A DNA stretch of 64,000 nucleotides, taken from contig KL647291.1 of assembly GCA_000727475.1 (NCBI GenBank), forward strand, positions 5,689,730 to 5,753,729. The letters run 5' to 3'. How positions within the stretch are numbered: position 1 is the stretch's first letter; every line of letters begins with the position of its first letter. Below the pieces are notes generated by a model that did not search any database, was not told the origin of the DNA, and was given only the letters and a program-made list of their open reading frames with translations. The translations under genes were made by a program, and so were the position numbers. The DNA is from Sarcocystis neurona (lineage: Eukaryota; Apicomplexa; Conoidasida; Eucoccidiorida; Sarcocystidae). This document shows, in pieces, positions 1 to 10,497 of this stretch.

Positions 1-2032
1 AAGCAAAATTCCTGTCTCCTGCGTTGTACCGTTTAATCGCTACACAAAAACGAAGTCCCACACTTAGACAAAGGCTTTCGCTGCGAGGCAGGACAAATCT
101 AACTTCTCTTTGCGCACGCGAAAAGTAGATCGTCTCTACCAACGTCACTATGCGGTGAAGGGCACCTGGCGAGCTATGTGATTGTTTTGTCAGACCGACG
201 GAGACTGCGTGAAGTCGCAGGAAGAAAACTTTCCTCGGCTAAAATAGGCCACACACAAAGGAGTTGCCCGGCTAGGAAAGTCACTGGAAGGTGAACGCGC
301 AAAGGTTTGCACAGCGTCCGGGATATTCCCCACACATCAGCGAGTCCGTACACCGTACAGATAGATACTGATTCGCACCTGCACGCATACACATGTGTAT
401 ACATCTATACGTCCGTGTCTCTCTCGCCCTCTCTACAAACACACACATGCACACGTACATACGCCCATGTACGTACGTCAGCTATTGAAAGCCGCCGGCT
501 GCGAACGGAGGCAAAGACACGCCGCATGCTCGCGCGGGTTCAAAATGCCCATCCGACGTGTACGCGAGAAGAGAAACTAGGGGAGGGGCTGCTCAAAGGA
601 GGAGCCAACAACTAGCTCCGTGACAGCAACATCTTCGCCGTACAAATCGTTTGCCGAGTCCGCACACGGAGCAGAAGAGCTGTTCCTGTGGCTAGCTTGT
701 CACCCAGCCTCAGGTAAGCGACGCCAGCTGCAGTCGCCCACGAGTCAGCGTCCAGACGGAGCTGCAGAAAGGCTGTGGCTGCCATCTTGTTCCTTCGCTC
801 GAGCAGCGCAGGCACATCACCCACCGCGCTTCAGGCAGCGTTGAGGAGACATGCAACTATAAAAAGAGGACGCAGAAATTCTACTTCCTGCCCACTCCGA
901 ACGAGCGGCACGTCCTGCTGTTTGCTGCTTGCGGCACGTAGCAGCAAGCAATTAAAATACCTACACATACGACACGTGCGGACCAAGTGCTACAGAGCAA
1001 GAGAAAAGGTAACCATGTTCAGAAGCGCACCGCGCAGACCGTTCCCAAGAGGCATGCAGCGATGCACAAGGGAAGGGAAGAGCTGGAAGCAGCACGACTG
1101 TTTCTGCGGACAGCAAGACAGGAGAACGGAGAACAAGGAAGCGACGAGGCGGCAGCAAGAAGAGGCACAGCAGCAGACGACGCCTGCAGCAGAAGCGCAC
1201 TGCGAGTTCTTTCTTTCACTAGGAGTGACCGTGGCTGTTCTCGCATATATAATAGTCGAACATAACAAAGCTGTCACTCCTACGAAGGAACACAAATCTC
1301 CCTTGCAGGATGTGTGAGCCAGTGACAAAAGGAAGAGTATTCCAACTGGAGTTGTCGTAGAACTCAAATAAATTTCTCTCGGCTCTGAAATTCCGACTGA
1401 GCATAGCACATTCACGAGGGAAGAAAACGTGTGCGGACCACACGCTATCCACAACGGTTGCAATACAGCGAAATTTTATAACGGCGCACAGGCGGCGCAC
1501 GGGCAGCTGCGCGTGGACGTCTGCAGCACACAGAGACCGGCGCTGGCCTGGTAGACCCCTATTCAACGAAATAAGTCAAGCTATGAAGCTGCGCCAGCAG
1601 ACGCAGCAGCAACGCGTGCGTCTCACATAGAAGTCCCGGCAAAAACATGCAGACCTGTGGAGTGTGTTCACAAAGAGAGAGATATGCAGATACATACGTC
1701 TACACGTAGAGGAGCCTGTACTCCGTGTGCGCATGCATATTTTCATACGTGTGTGCGTAGGCTGAGGAGGCACAGCACAAAACTGCTTGTATGCCGCAGT
1801 AGTTCCACCGACGTGAGCACACGCCAGCATAGGGCTACATATATATATATATATATATATATAATATTGAAACATAGATGTGTGTGCATGTTCCTAATGG
1901 GAGCGAAGGAGACGTGTCAGTCTGTGTGCATATTTGAAGGACTGTTGATGGCCCCGTGTCACCGCAGCAAGATCACGCTGCATGCAGGCAGGTAGAAAGT
2001 AAGACGCACAGCGTGCAGCAGCAGCAGCTTTG
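1..2032. other. Left-edge region, no gene assigned
   Basis: I find no reading frame here that I would defend as a gene. The first 600 bases are mixed-composition DNA with short CA/TG-rich tracts. A good plus-strand donor (CAG followed by GTAAGC) sits at 711-719, after an open stretch that starts near 618 and ends with the residues FLWLACHPAS, so an exon there is possible. I could not find a start or a matching downstream exon. Frames at about 990-1320 are open on both strands and cannot be told apart. An (AT)n microsatellite lies at about 1838-1864. Confidence 0.3.
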
Positions 2033-5000
2033 TCACGGCTTGAGAAAATGCTCCAGCACTCGGCCTGCAACAAGGGGAGGACTCTCCGGCAGCAGCCAGC
2101 GTGCTACCCAGGAAATCAACGCCTGACGCAGTAGCACGTCTTCTTCTTCTTCGTCTACTTCTCCTCTTCCTCCCTGCTGCTGCAGCTTCTGGAACTGCCG
2201 CTGCTGCTGTTGGTCCTGCTCGCGCAGCGGCTTTTCTTCCGCACCTTCTCCCAGCCCGGACGCTGGAGGTGTCGTCGCCGCTCCTTCTGCTGGGCTTCCA
2301 CAGCGAACAGCCCCCGAGGCAGAAGTCGCTGCACCAGCCCCGGCCGCCGCAGTCTCGACTGCTTCTGCAGTGCCCCCTGCTCCACCAGAAGGACCAGCAC
2401 CGCCAGGGCTAGCAGCAGCTGCCTCCCCCCTTCCAGCAGCAGGAGCAGGAGCCACGTCAGCAGCAGCAGCAGGAGCAACGATGGGAAATGCTGCTGCACG
2501 GGCCGCATGCAAGTGGCACCCATACAGCTCCTTCCCTTGACCCCGCGAGACGTACAGCAGCTCCCGTAACAGAGAGAGCACTGCAACGAAAATGTTGCGC
2601 TGCAACACACAGAACAGCAATATTCACACAGACGTTCTACACCAGTTTATTCATGTAGCTCTCCCTCCCTATATATGTATATATATGTACATATATAGAG
2701 AGACAGAGTGAGAGAAGGAGACGTGCCACTATTGTCCACTGCTATATAACAAGCACAAACACGTTCCTGGACGCATCTGCAATTATTCGAAGGAAAACAT
2801 ACACACATATAGGTACATATATACACGGCCACCGACAAGTCCACGGTGAACACGTCTTCGACGATCGGGGGGCTGCCGCGCACACCGCTACTGAAAATCT
2901 TCTACGTCGCCGTACGGAGAGAGAGACCCCCAGAGGCAGCAGCACGAAGGAAGGCGTGGCAGCTGCGTGCAACACCAACGCGCGCAGAGAAACGCACAGC
3001 TTCGCAAGGCGTCTTTTTCTTCAGCCGCAACAGCAGCAATGAAGAGGAAAACGTCTACGTATTTAACCTTCCCTCTGGCGTGCTGCTACAGCGCTGTCGC
3101 TGCTGCTACATGGCTGCACCCACTCCTCACCCCTACTGGCCGCTACAACTACGCGATTTCGACTGCTTCTTGCCTGGTGCTGCTGACCAGTGATGTGCTG
3201 CTGCTGCCGTTGCTGTTGTAGCTGCTTCTTCGAGGTTTCTGTAGCTACGCCTCTTCAAACTTCCGCGTTGATCCGCTGCTGCTGCTTCTGCCTCTTTCGC
3301 TGCGCTTCTCCTGCTGTCCCCGCTGCTGCATCAGCTGCGCCTCTCCCTGCTGCATCTGCTGTCGTCGCTGCTGACGCCGTTGCCGCCTTCGTGGCTCTCC
3401 TGCCGTCCTGGTCGCGTCCGCCGCCCCGAGGCTTGTTTGCTGCTCACGCTCCCGCTGTCGCTGCTTTTCCAGCTGCTTCGTCCTGCGGCCGTGTTGCTGC
3501 CTCTGGTGCTGCTGCTGCGGCTGCTGGTCCTGCACTGCTGCTGTGGCTGGTGTGTGGCTGCTGCTGCTGCTGCGGCTGCTGCTGCTGCGTTCCTGTGACC
3601 CACCTGGATGAACGGGAGACTGAGCAGCATGGCTCTGCAGAGCATGTGAAGCGTATCGTCCTGCACTTCTACAACAGCGAATTCACCGGGTACAATAACG
3701 ATGGATGCGGCCCAAGCTTCCAGCACCTGCATGCAGAAAGCAGCAGAAGCAGCAGCAGAACCCTCCGCGAACTATGTAAGGCGGAGAAAAGTACTAAAAG
3801 CGACAGCACCCAAGCAACGGGAGATGGACACGCCGAGCAGTCGGCCCCACTGTGCAACACAACTGCCAGTGCCACGGTACCAAAGGAAAAGCAGTAGCAG
3901 CAGGAGCAGCAGCAGCAGCACAGGACGATCCAAAAGTTACAGCAACACCGTGGAGAACGATAGTAGCGTTGCCGCCCTTCAGAGGCGTAATCGCCGGCAT
4001 GAGCGAAAAAACAGGCGTGAACTCCAAGGAGCAACAGAGTAGAAGCTCACATGAGAGACACACAGAGAAGAGGACAGCAGCAACGAGAGATCGACCGCAG
4101 GGGTAGCAGCAGCGGAGGCAGCAGCACCAGCAAGAGTGATTGATGTACGAGCACGTGTGCTGACGAATCAATCAAAAAAGAGACAAGGCAGCGCACCTCA
4201 AGTAGCGGCAGGAGAAGAGGAAAAATCTGCAGCAGCAGCAATCCTTCTGGAGTGAGAGACACCCAACAGGAACAGCCAGCGCCAGCAGGTGAGGAGAGTG
4301 TAGGAGACCGGTGGCGCGGCAGGGTAGAGAGCCGGGAGGGCAGCAGGAAACGTGGCCGGAGGGGAGAAAAAAGACAAAGGAAGCGGCAGCGGACTTGGCA
4401 GCAGCAGATGTGAAAGACGCCGCAGGAGCAGCACCAGCAACACAGGCGGAAGATGAGCTCTACTAGCTGTCGCAGGAAGGGTCACAGCAACAGCGGGAGA
4501 AAACGGAAGAAACAAGAAGAAGAAGCCTCAGCCCCAGGACAAGCCGAAACTGCACCAGAATAAATTTCATCAGCAGCAGCAGTAGCAGAACTGCCAGCAG
4601 CAGCAGCTAAGGGGGGAGCAGCAGCAGCAGCAGCAGAAGAGCTGGGAAGACAGTGTCAGCGTGACCGAGATGGAGAATGTTGCAGCAGTATCAGCGCGGG
4701 GCAGCCGGCAACATGAGCGGCCACGCAGCACCAGCAGCTCGCGGAGAAGGAGCTGACGTAACAGTTGTGGTAGCACCGGCTGCACCAGGGGTAGACGCAA
4801 GAACAAGGGGAGGCCCCCTGTGTTGCATCGCAGCAACATATACAGCGAGAGAGATAGAGACAGAGAGAGACACGGAGCAGTGGAGCGGCGCAGTAGCAGC
4901 AGCAATCACGTCTGACCAGCAGAGCGGCATCAACAGACACGAAGGACGGGATGGCCACGCCGGTCTCGACGCAGAGTCGCACGTAGTCAACCTCGGCGTT

Positions 5001-7450
5001 GAGAATTCGGCGGGCTTCTCTTCTACTTCTTTCGTGTCTCTGTTCTGCCCGTCTTCTACTTCGCAGCTTCGCTTTCCTCCTCTCGCGCTGGCTCCTGAGC
5101 TGCGCGCCGCCGGTTGCCACCTGCTGGTGCTGTTGGTGGTGCAATCCCGCTCCAGCGGCACGCCTGTCCGCCGTCGCAGGTCCTTCTTCTCCTGTAGCAG
5201 TAGCAGCAGCGTCAGCAGCAGCAGAGGTATTTGCAGCACAGGCAGCCACAGAGCTACGTGCAACCGCGCGTCTCCCGCCTGCAGCAGCACCGACCTCAGG
5301 CAGGCGTCCCGCAGTCCCCACAACAGCAGCGGCAGTGGCAGTTGCGCCTTCACCTCTGGTCGCGGCACGTGCTCCAGAAATACCAGCACCGCGACCATCA
5401 ACTTCGCAGCCGCAGCCCGCTGGTCCAGTACTCCCCGCCACAGCGTCCTGCTGCTGCTCCTGGTCCTGCTGGTCCTGCTTCTGCGGATCCTGCTGCCGCT
5501 GGCGGTGTACCTGCTGCGCTTGTTGCTGCTGTCCCGTCGGTGCAAGCCTTTGCGGCATCGGTGGACGCGGCAACCCGCTTGCGTCTGGACGTTCTGCTGC
5601 TGCAGTAGGATCTGGCGGTGCGTGAGGCGTTCGCTGCTTTTCGCCGCCAACGGCTCTGGAGGGTCCGGAGAAGCAGCCACCTCCGTCTGGCTTTTCCTCC
5701 CGGCTGGTGCTGCTGTTTGATTTGCGGCTGCCAAATTTTCCGCTGCTCGTGTTCCACAGCGTCGTGCTGGGACTGCGCATAGTACGGCTGCTGGTAGGAT
5801 GCGCCCTGCTGTCGCTGCAGGCTCTGCTGCTGCTGTTGCCGCAGCACGCTCGGCTGTCACTGCAGCCCCTGTTGCTGCTGCTGTCGCCCACTCCGCGTGT
5901 GTCGCACGGTCCTGTGCAGCTGCTCCGGCGACGACGATACATTTCTTTGCTGCTGCTGGACGTTCTACTGCCACAGCTGCTGCCAACGATGTCACTCGCC
6001 CGACAGCCGCTGCCGCTGCTGCGGCTGGGGCTCGTGCCGCCACTGCTGCTTTCATCGGAGTCGCTCCAGCCCCGTGCGCTGGTAGGCACGGCGTCCTCGC
6101 AGCCACTGTTGCTGCCGGAAAAGCTGCTGAAAACGCTGCTGCTGCTTCCCGTTCCCCCTTCCCCTCGCCTTAACAGACTGCTGCTGGAGCTTCGTACGCC
6201 GCTGCTCCTGCTCGCCTGCCTCATTTTCCCGGTGCAGTGGCGACAGCAGCAGTCGTCGCAGCTGCTGTCGCCTCGCGTATAAAAGGTCGACGCGCCTCGT
6301 AGATGCGGCACCCGCTGCACCCGTGCCGTGCTGCCTCTTCGCAGGAAGTCTCCCAGATTAAACCGAGGTCGATGCAGCAGCACGTGTTCTTCTTCCTCCT
6401 GTTTTTCCTGAAGCTTTGACTCTGCGGCAGCCGCCGAGGCCAGTCTTCCACCGTTGCGCTCAGATAAGCAACCCGAGAAGGCTGCTGCAGCTGCTGCTGC
6501 CTGCTGGGCGTGCTGCTGCTGCTGCCTCCGCTCGCTCTGCAGCTGCCGATGCATGTGCACCAGCAGCCACCAAAGCTCCTTCGGCAGAGGGCTGCTCCAA
6601 CTTCCTCGTCGCTTCTGCTGCTGCTGCGTCAGTGTCTCTTGCTTTTGCTGCTCCTGCTGCGCATTTTCCTGCAGCTGCTGCGTCTTCTTCTGGGGTCCCT
6701 CGACGGTGAGCGGCTGCTGCTGGGGATGCTGGAGTTGTCGTGCACGCGCCTGCTGCTGCAGCTCAAGGTGTAGCAGCCCCTCTTGCTGCTGTCGCTGCAG
6801 CGCAGAGGCGGGTGGGGGAAGCAGCGAAGACGAACCCAAAGAGAGGAGGTCGAAAGGAGATGCTCCTAGCAACGCAGGTTGTAGTGGAGCAGAGAGAAGA
6901 AAGAAGAAATCCTGGTGACTGTCCTCGAGCCGAATTACCAGCACTGCGTGCACTGCTGCGCACGCATGCAGCACAGGCTCCTGAATATTCAGAGTCAAGT
7001 GAAGCAGCGTAGACGCGCCGCTGCGCAGAAAGCCAGACGGCTTATCCACGTAAATCCATCTGCAACAAAACAAGGCAGCAGCAGCTATATTTCTCCTTCT
7101 GGTACGTATTCATATATCCACCAGAATACACATATACATATGTATATATGTATATGCGTGTGTACACATTCGTACGTAGGCACATACATACACACACACA
7201 CACACACACACGCGTACATATATCTATATGTAGCGGCACTTAAACCTATATATACACATGCACATCTATATATATATATATACGTATGTACACATATACG
7301 TACAGACATATATATATATATACATATATATGTGTACATATACAAATACGCTGGTGTGTGTTCAGCACACGTATATATAGATATAGAGATATACATACGA
7401 ATGTGTGTACACCTATGTTCTTGTATACATATTTATATAGGTTTAACAGC

Positions 7451-7482
<32 letters not shown>

Positions 7483-9560
7483 GTGTAGGTATCTCTTGCT
7501 CTCTATCCAGATATGGACCGGGGCGTACTTCACGCAGTTGCATACACGTCTATGTAGCCGGTGCATCCATGGTGACATGTACACGTCGAGGCAGAGGGGC
7601 CGTCTCCCGAGGTCGAGGGGACAGGCCCATGTCCTGTACATACATATATGTATATGTCACACATATACACGTGTATACAGACAGAGGAAAAGAGACCTAT
7701 ACATACATACATATTATATATATGTGTGCATGTGTGTCTCTCTCTCCGTATATATATATATATATATACGCATGCAGCTGCGTAAGTAGCTTTTGCTGTC
7801 TCCTGCGTCTTTCTCTCGAGAAAAGAAACTTCACTTATATTTGTCTTGCCTTACATACAAACATTTAGCCAGTCTTTCTGTGTCTCTCTGCCTCTCTCTC
7901 GATGCATGCACGTGTGTGTATGTGTGGCTTTTGTCTTGGGTATCTATACCCCGTGTGGACCTACACCCTCGTTATAAAGAGAGACACACACGCCTGCTTG
8001 TTTACACATGCGTTGATACGTATATATATATATACATATGTACCTGTATATGTACGTAAAGACTGGTAGACGCACAACGGTCTATGTTAGGTATATGTGC
8101 GGCGTCTGTACCTAAGCATGCACGTATATCTATGTACATATATCAGTCTGTCTCTCTTCCTGTGTCTGTCTTTCTCTGCGCAGATGCCCGCAGGCAAAGT
8201 GAGGAAAGAGGTTGCTATACTTCTCCAGACGAAGAGGCTCGAGGTGGGGGTCCAGCGGATCTTTGCCGGGGCCGGGACTGAGAGTGCGTCTGCTGCTGCC
8301 GCTGCTGTCTTCACGTTTGAGAGACGTGGCTGCCTGGCTGCCGTCCTCGTCTTCGAGATGATAGGCAGAGACCGCGGCGAAGCTTCCTGTGCGCAGGCTG
8401 CTTGTCGAAAGACTGCAGCTGCTGCTCTGGCTGCTGCTGCTGCTTGTCGTTGGTGTGCACCGGAGCAACAGCTTCTCTCCTCTTTCTGTCACTTGCTCCA
8501 CAAGTCGTGCCGCTTCTGCCTCCCCCCCCGCTGCTGCTGCCGCTCGCGCTTCCCCTCCTCTTCCTGCTGCTGCGGCCACTGCTGCCGTCACGGCGCCCCC
8601 TTCTGCTGCTGTTCGCACGGGCCCTGCGGCTGGTGCTCCTGCTGCTGCTGCTGCCGTGGACGTCGCTGCGGCGGCTTCGGGAGTCGGCGAACACGCGAAC
8701 GCAGCAGGTTCATACGTGCCACTGCTGCTGTGGCTGCTGGCAGTCGCTGCTGCGCCATTGCTGCCGTGCAGCGATGCACCGAGGAACCTGCTGCCCACGC
8801 ATTCGCTCCTGCCAGGTCGTCCGCTGCTGCTGTAGGACACGTCGTCTGCAGCAGCAAGTGTCCCACTCCCGGAGACTCCCGCGCCTGCGTCGCTCTCCCA
8901 GCTAACCCGCCTGACGCTGCCGCTGTTGCTTCCGTCTCCGCAGCTGCTGCGGCTGTTGCAGTCTTCTTTGCTGCTGGGGGAGCTTGCTGCTGTGTCCAGC
9001 TGCTGGCTTGCAGCTCCCATCATCGCCCGAACAGCAAGCGTTGCGCTGTATGTCCAGGACTGCTGCGAGATCCCCCGCGGCGTTACATCCGCGGCTCCCA
9101 CCGCCTGCTGCTGCCTCTCCCCCCCGTCTTGCTGCTGCCGCTCCTCCTTCTCGCCCTTCGCCTCCGCAGGTGGTCTTGCTGTTGCTGCTGCTCCTCCTCC
9201 TCCTGCTCTCGGGCCTCTGCTGGAGCCCCTCTCCCGAGAGAAAGTAGCAGCAGCGGAGTGACGCTCTGTCTCAACGGGCGACGGAGGCTGTTGCGCTGCG
9301 GTCAGTGTGCCTCCGGTGCTCCTGGTGCTGCGCAGCGGCCGCAACAGATCTGCTGGTGCAGCAGAGTCCAGAGCAGCAGCAGCAGGTGGCCGATGCAGGC
9401 GCGACAGCGACTCCAGGGGAACGATCGAACGTCCTGCAGCACGTATTAAAAAAAGAAGAGACAGGAGCACCCCTACCACCACCAACTGCAGAGGCAGCAC
9501 CGGGAAAATGCAGGTGCATGTGTGGCGCGTGCCAGACATGTGCTGACAACCGAGCTGCAT
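2033..9560 (-). CDS. Gene A: large low-complexity hypothetical protein, five-exon model
   Basis: The model joins 9560-8221, 7059-4917, 3726-3604, 3529-3448 and 2580-2033 on the minus strand; all phases agree and give about 1411 aa. Exon 1 opens with a hydrophobic segment (about residues 20-45) that could be a signal anchor, then Ala/Ser-rich sequence. Exon 2 has Gln-rich, Ser/Cys-rich and Arg-rich stretches and ends in non-repetitive sequence containing YVRLCVETGVAIPSF. The 41-codon third exon (IVIVPGEFAVVEVQDD) is free of repeats and has a good acceptor and a CAG/GTGGGT donor. The last exon is Ala-rich and ends LEHFLKP. Weak points are the donors at 8220 (GTATAG) and 4916 (GTCAGA), so exons 1-2 could be a separate gene. 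I recognise no family. The core residues look coding; the function is unknown. Confidence 0.42.
2640..2830. repeat. AT/GA microsatellite in gene A intron
   Basis: TATATG/GTACATATA runs are followed by a GA-rich run and further CATATAGGTACATATA sequence, inside the intron between the last two gene A exons (2581-3447). It has no coding character. Confidence 0.6.
7060..8220. repeat. AT-type microsatellite field inside gene A intron 1
   Basis: About 700 bases (7110-7790) are almost pure TATATA/CATACA/GTACATAT sequence, with a CACACA run at 7190-7211. A CTCTCT-rich stretch and more TATATA follow up to about 8050. On the minus strand this interval is bounded by a donor at 8220 and a pyrimidine-rich TTGCAG acceptor just above 7059, which supports it being an intron. 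A unique island at about 7500-7650 is not obviously coding. Confidence 0.6.
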
Positions 9561-10497
9561 GCTTGCTGTCTGTAAAGGCGCAAACGCGTCCGTGGACGAG
9601 TGAGCGACGAATTCTGCCGCCAGGAATTTCCCCGTTCCTCTTTCTACATGAAACAGCTTTGCAATGCAGACGTGGAGACAACGAGGTGACAGTCGCAGAT
9701 GAAGCAGCAGCAGCAGGGCACATCAGCAGCTGCGCGCTGCAGCAGCAGTAGCGTGCGCGCGCGCACCAGGTACAGCACGGCCGCAGTAGCAGAAGTCGCG
9801 GCAGCAGCAGCAACTGCAGGGGGAAGATTGCAAAGACGCAGCATCATCAACATGGTTGGCTGTGGCTACGGCTTACAATAGAGCAACGAGCAGCTGAGCA
9901 TGCCCCCGGTGCCGTCCAGCGGGGAAAGACCCGCAGCAGCAGCAGCAGCAACTTGACTCGCAGCGCACGAAGCAGCCGCGTGAGCAGCAGCAGCAGCAGT
10001 CGCGGCCTTCACACAGTAACAGCCCACCGGCACCGGAAGGGTCAGCAGCAGCAACTCATCTCAGCCGCAGGCGTGCAAGAGCCGCAAGCACCTCACGAGC
10101 AACAGCACCAGCAGAAGCACAGAAACCTCAGTGGCTGGAGAAGCAGCAGCAGCGCCAGCAGCAACAGCGTCGGCACGACGCACTCCACCAGCACCCCCAC
10201 GGCAGCAACAGTCACAGGAAAGACAGCCGAGCAGCAGCAGCCGTCGCAGCAGCGGTACCAGCAGCGGTAGCACCCGCGGTGGCACCAGCAACGACGACCT
10301 CGATACCGACGTTCGCAGGAGCACTCGCAGCATCACCAGAATTAACCTCGGCACACACGCGAGAGCAGCAGGGACTACAGCAGCAGCAGTAGACATGGCA
10401 GGGGGAGCGACAGCAGCAGTACCGGCAGCCGAAACGAGAGCAGCACCGCAGAAAGCGGCAGAAATGGCAGCAACCGCCGAGTAACGAGCGGCAATAC
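9561..10497. other. CAG/GCA-dense spacer, no gene assigned
   Basis: This interval is dominated by AGCAGC/GCAGCA tracts and is open in several frames on both strands. The most protein-like frame is plus-strand, about 9350-9750: Gln-rich, then a Cys-containing stretch (KCRCMCGACQTC), ending at a stop near 9749. It overlaps the 5' end of gene A on the other strand, and no splice pattern decides between them. Confidence 0.25.

Noticed and set aside
3190..3897. Plus-strand 235-codon frame rich in Cys and Ala
   Set aside because: It is antisense to the Gln-rich and repeat-free minus-strand exons of gene A, which have good splice sites; its Cys runs come from TGC repeats.
7030..7058. YVDKPSG motif at the start of gene A exon 2, like RluA-type pseudouridine synthases
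   Set aside because: Only seven residues match; nothing downstream resembles the catalytic domain.
7080..7800. Long frames rich in Tyr, Ile, Thr and His in AT microsatellites (also at 18600-19260, 34440-35000, 44000-46900, 57570-57970)
   Set aside because: They are translations of TATACA/TACATA repeats with no start, splice or composition evidence.
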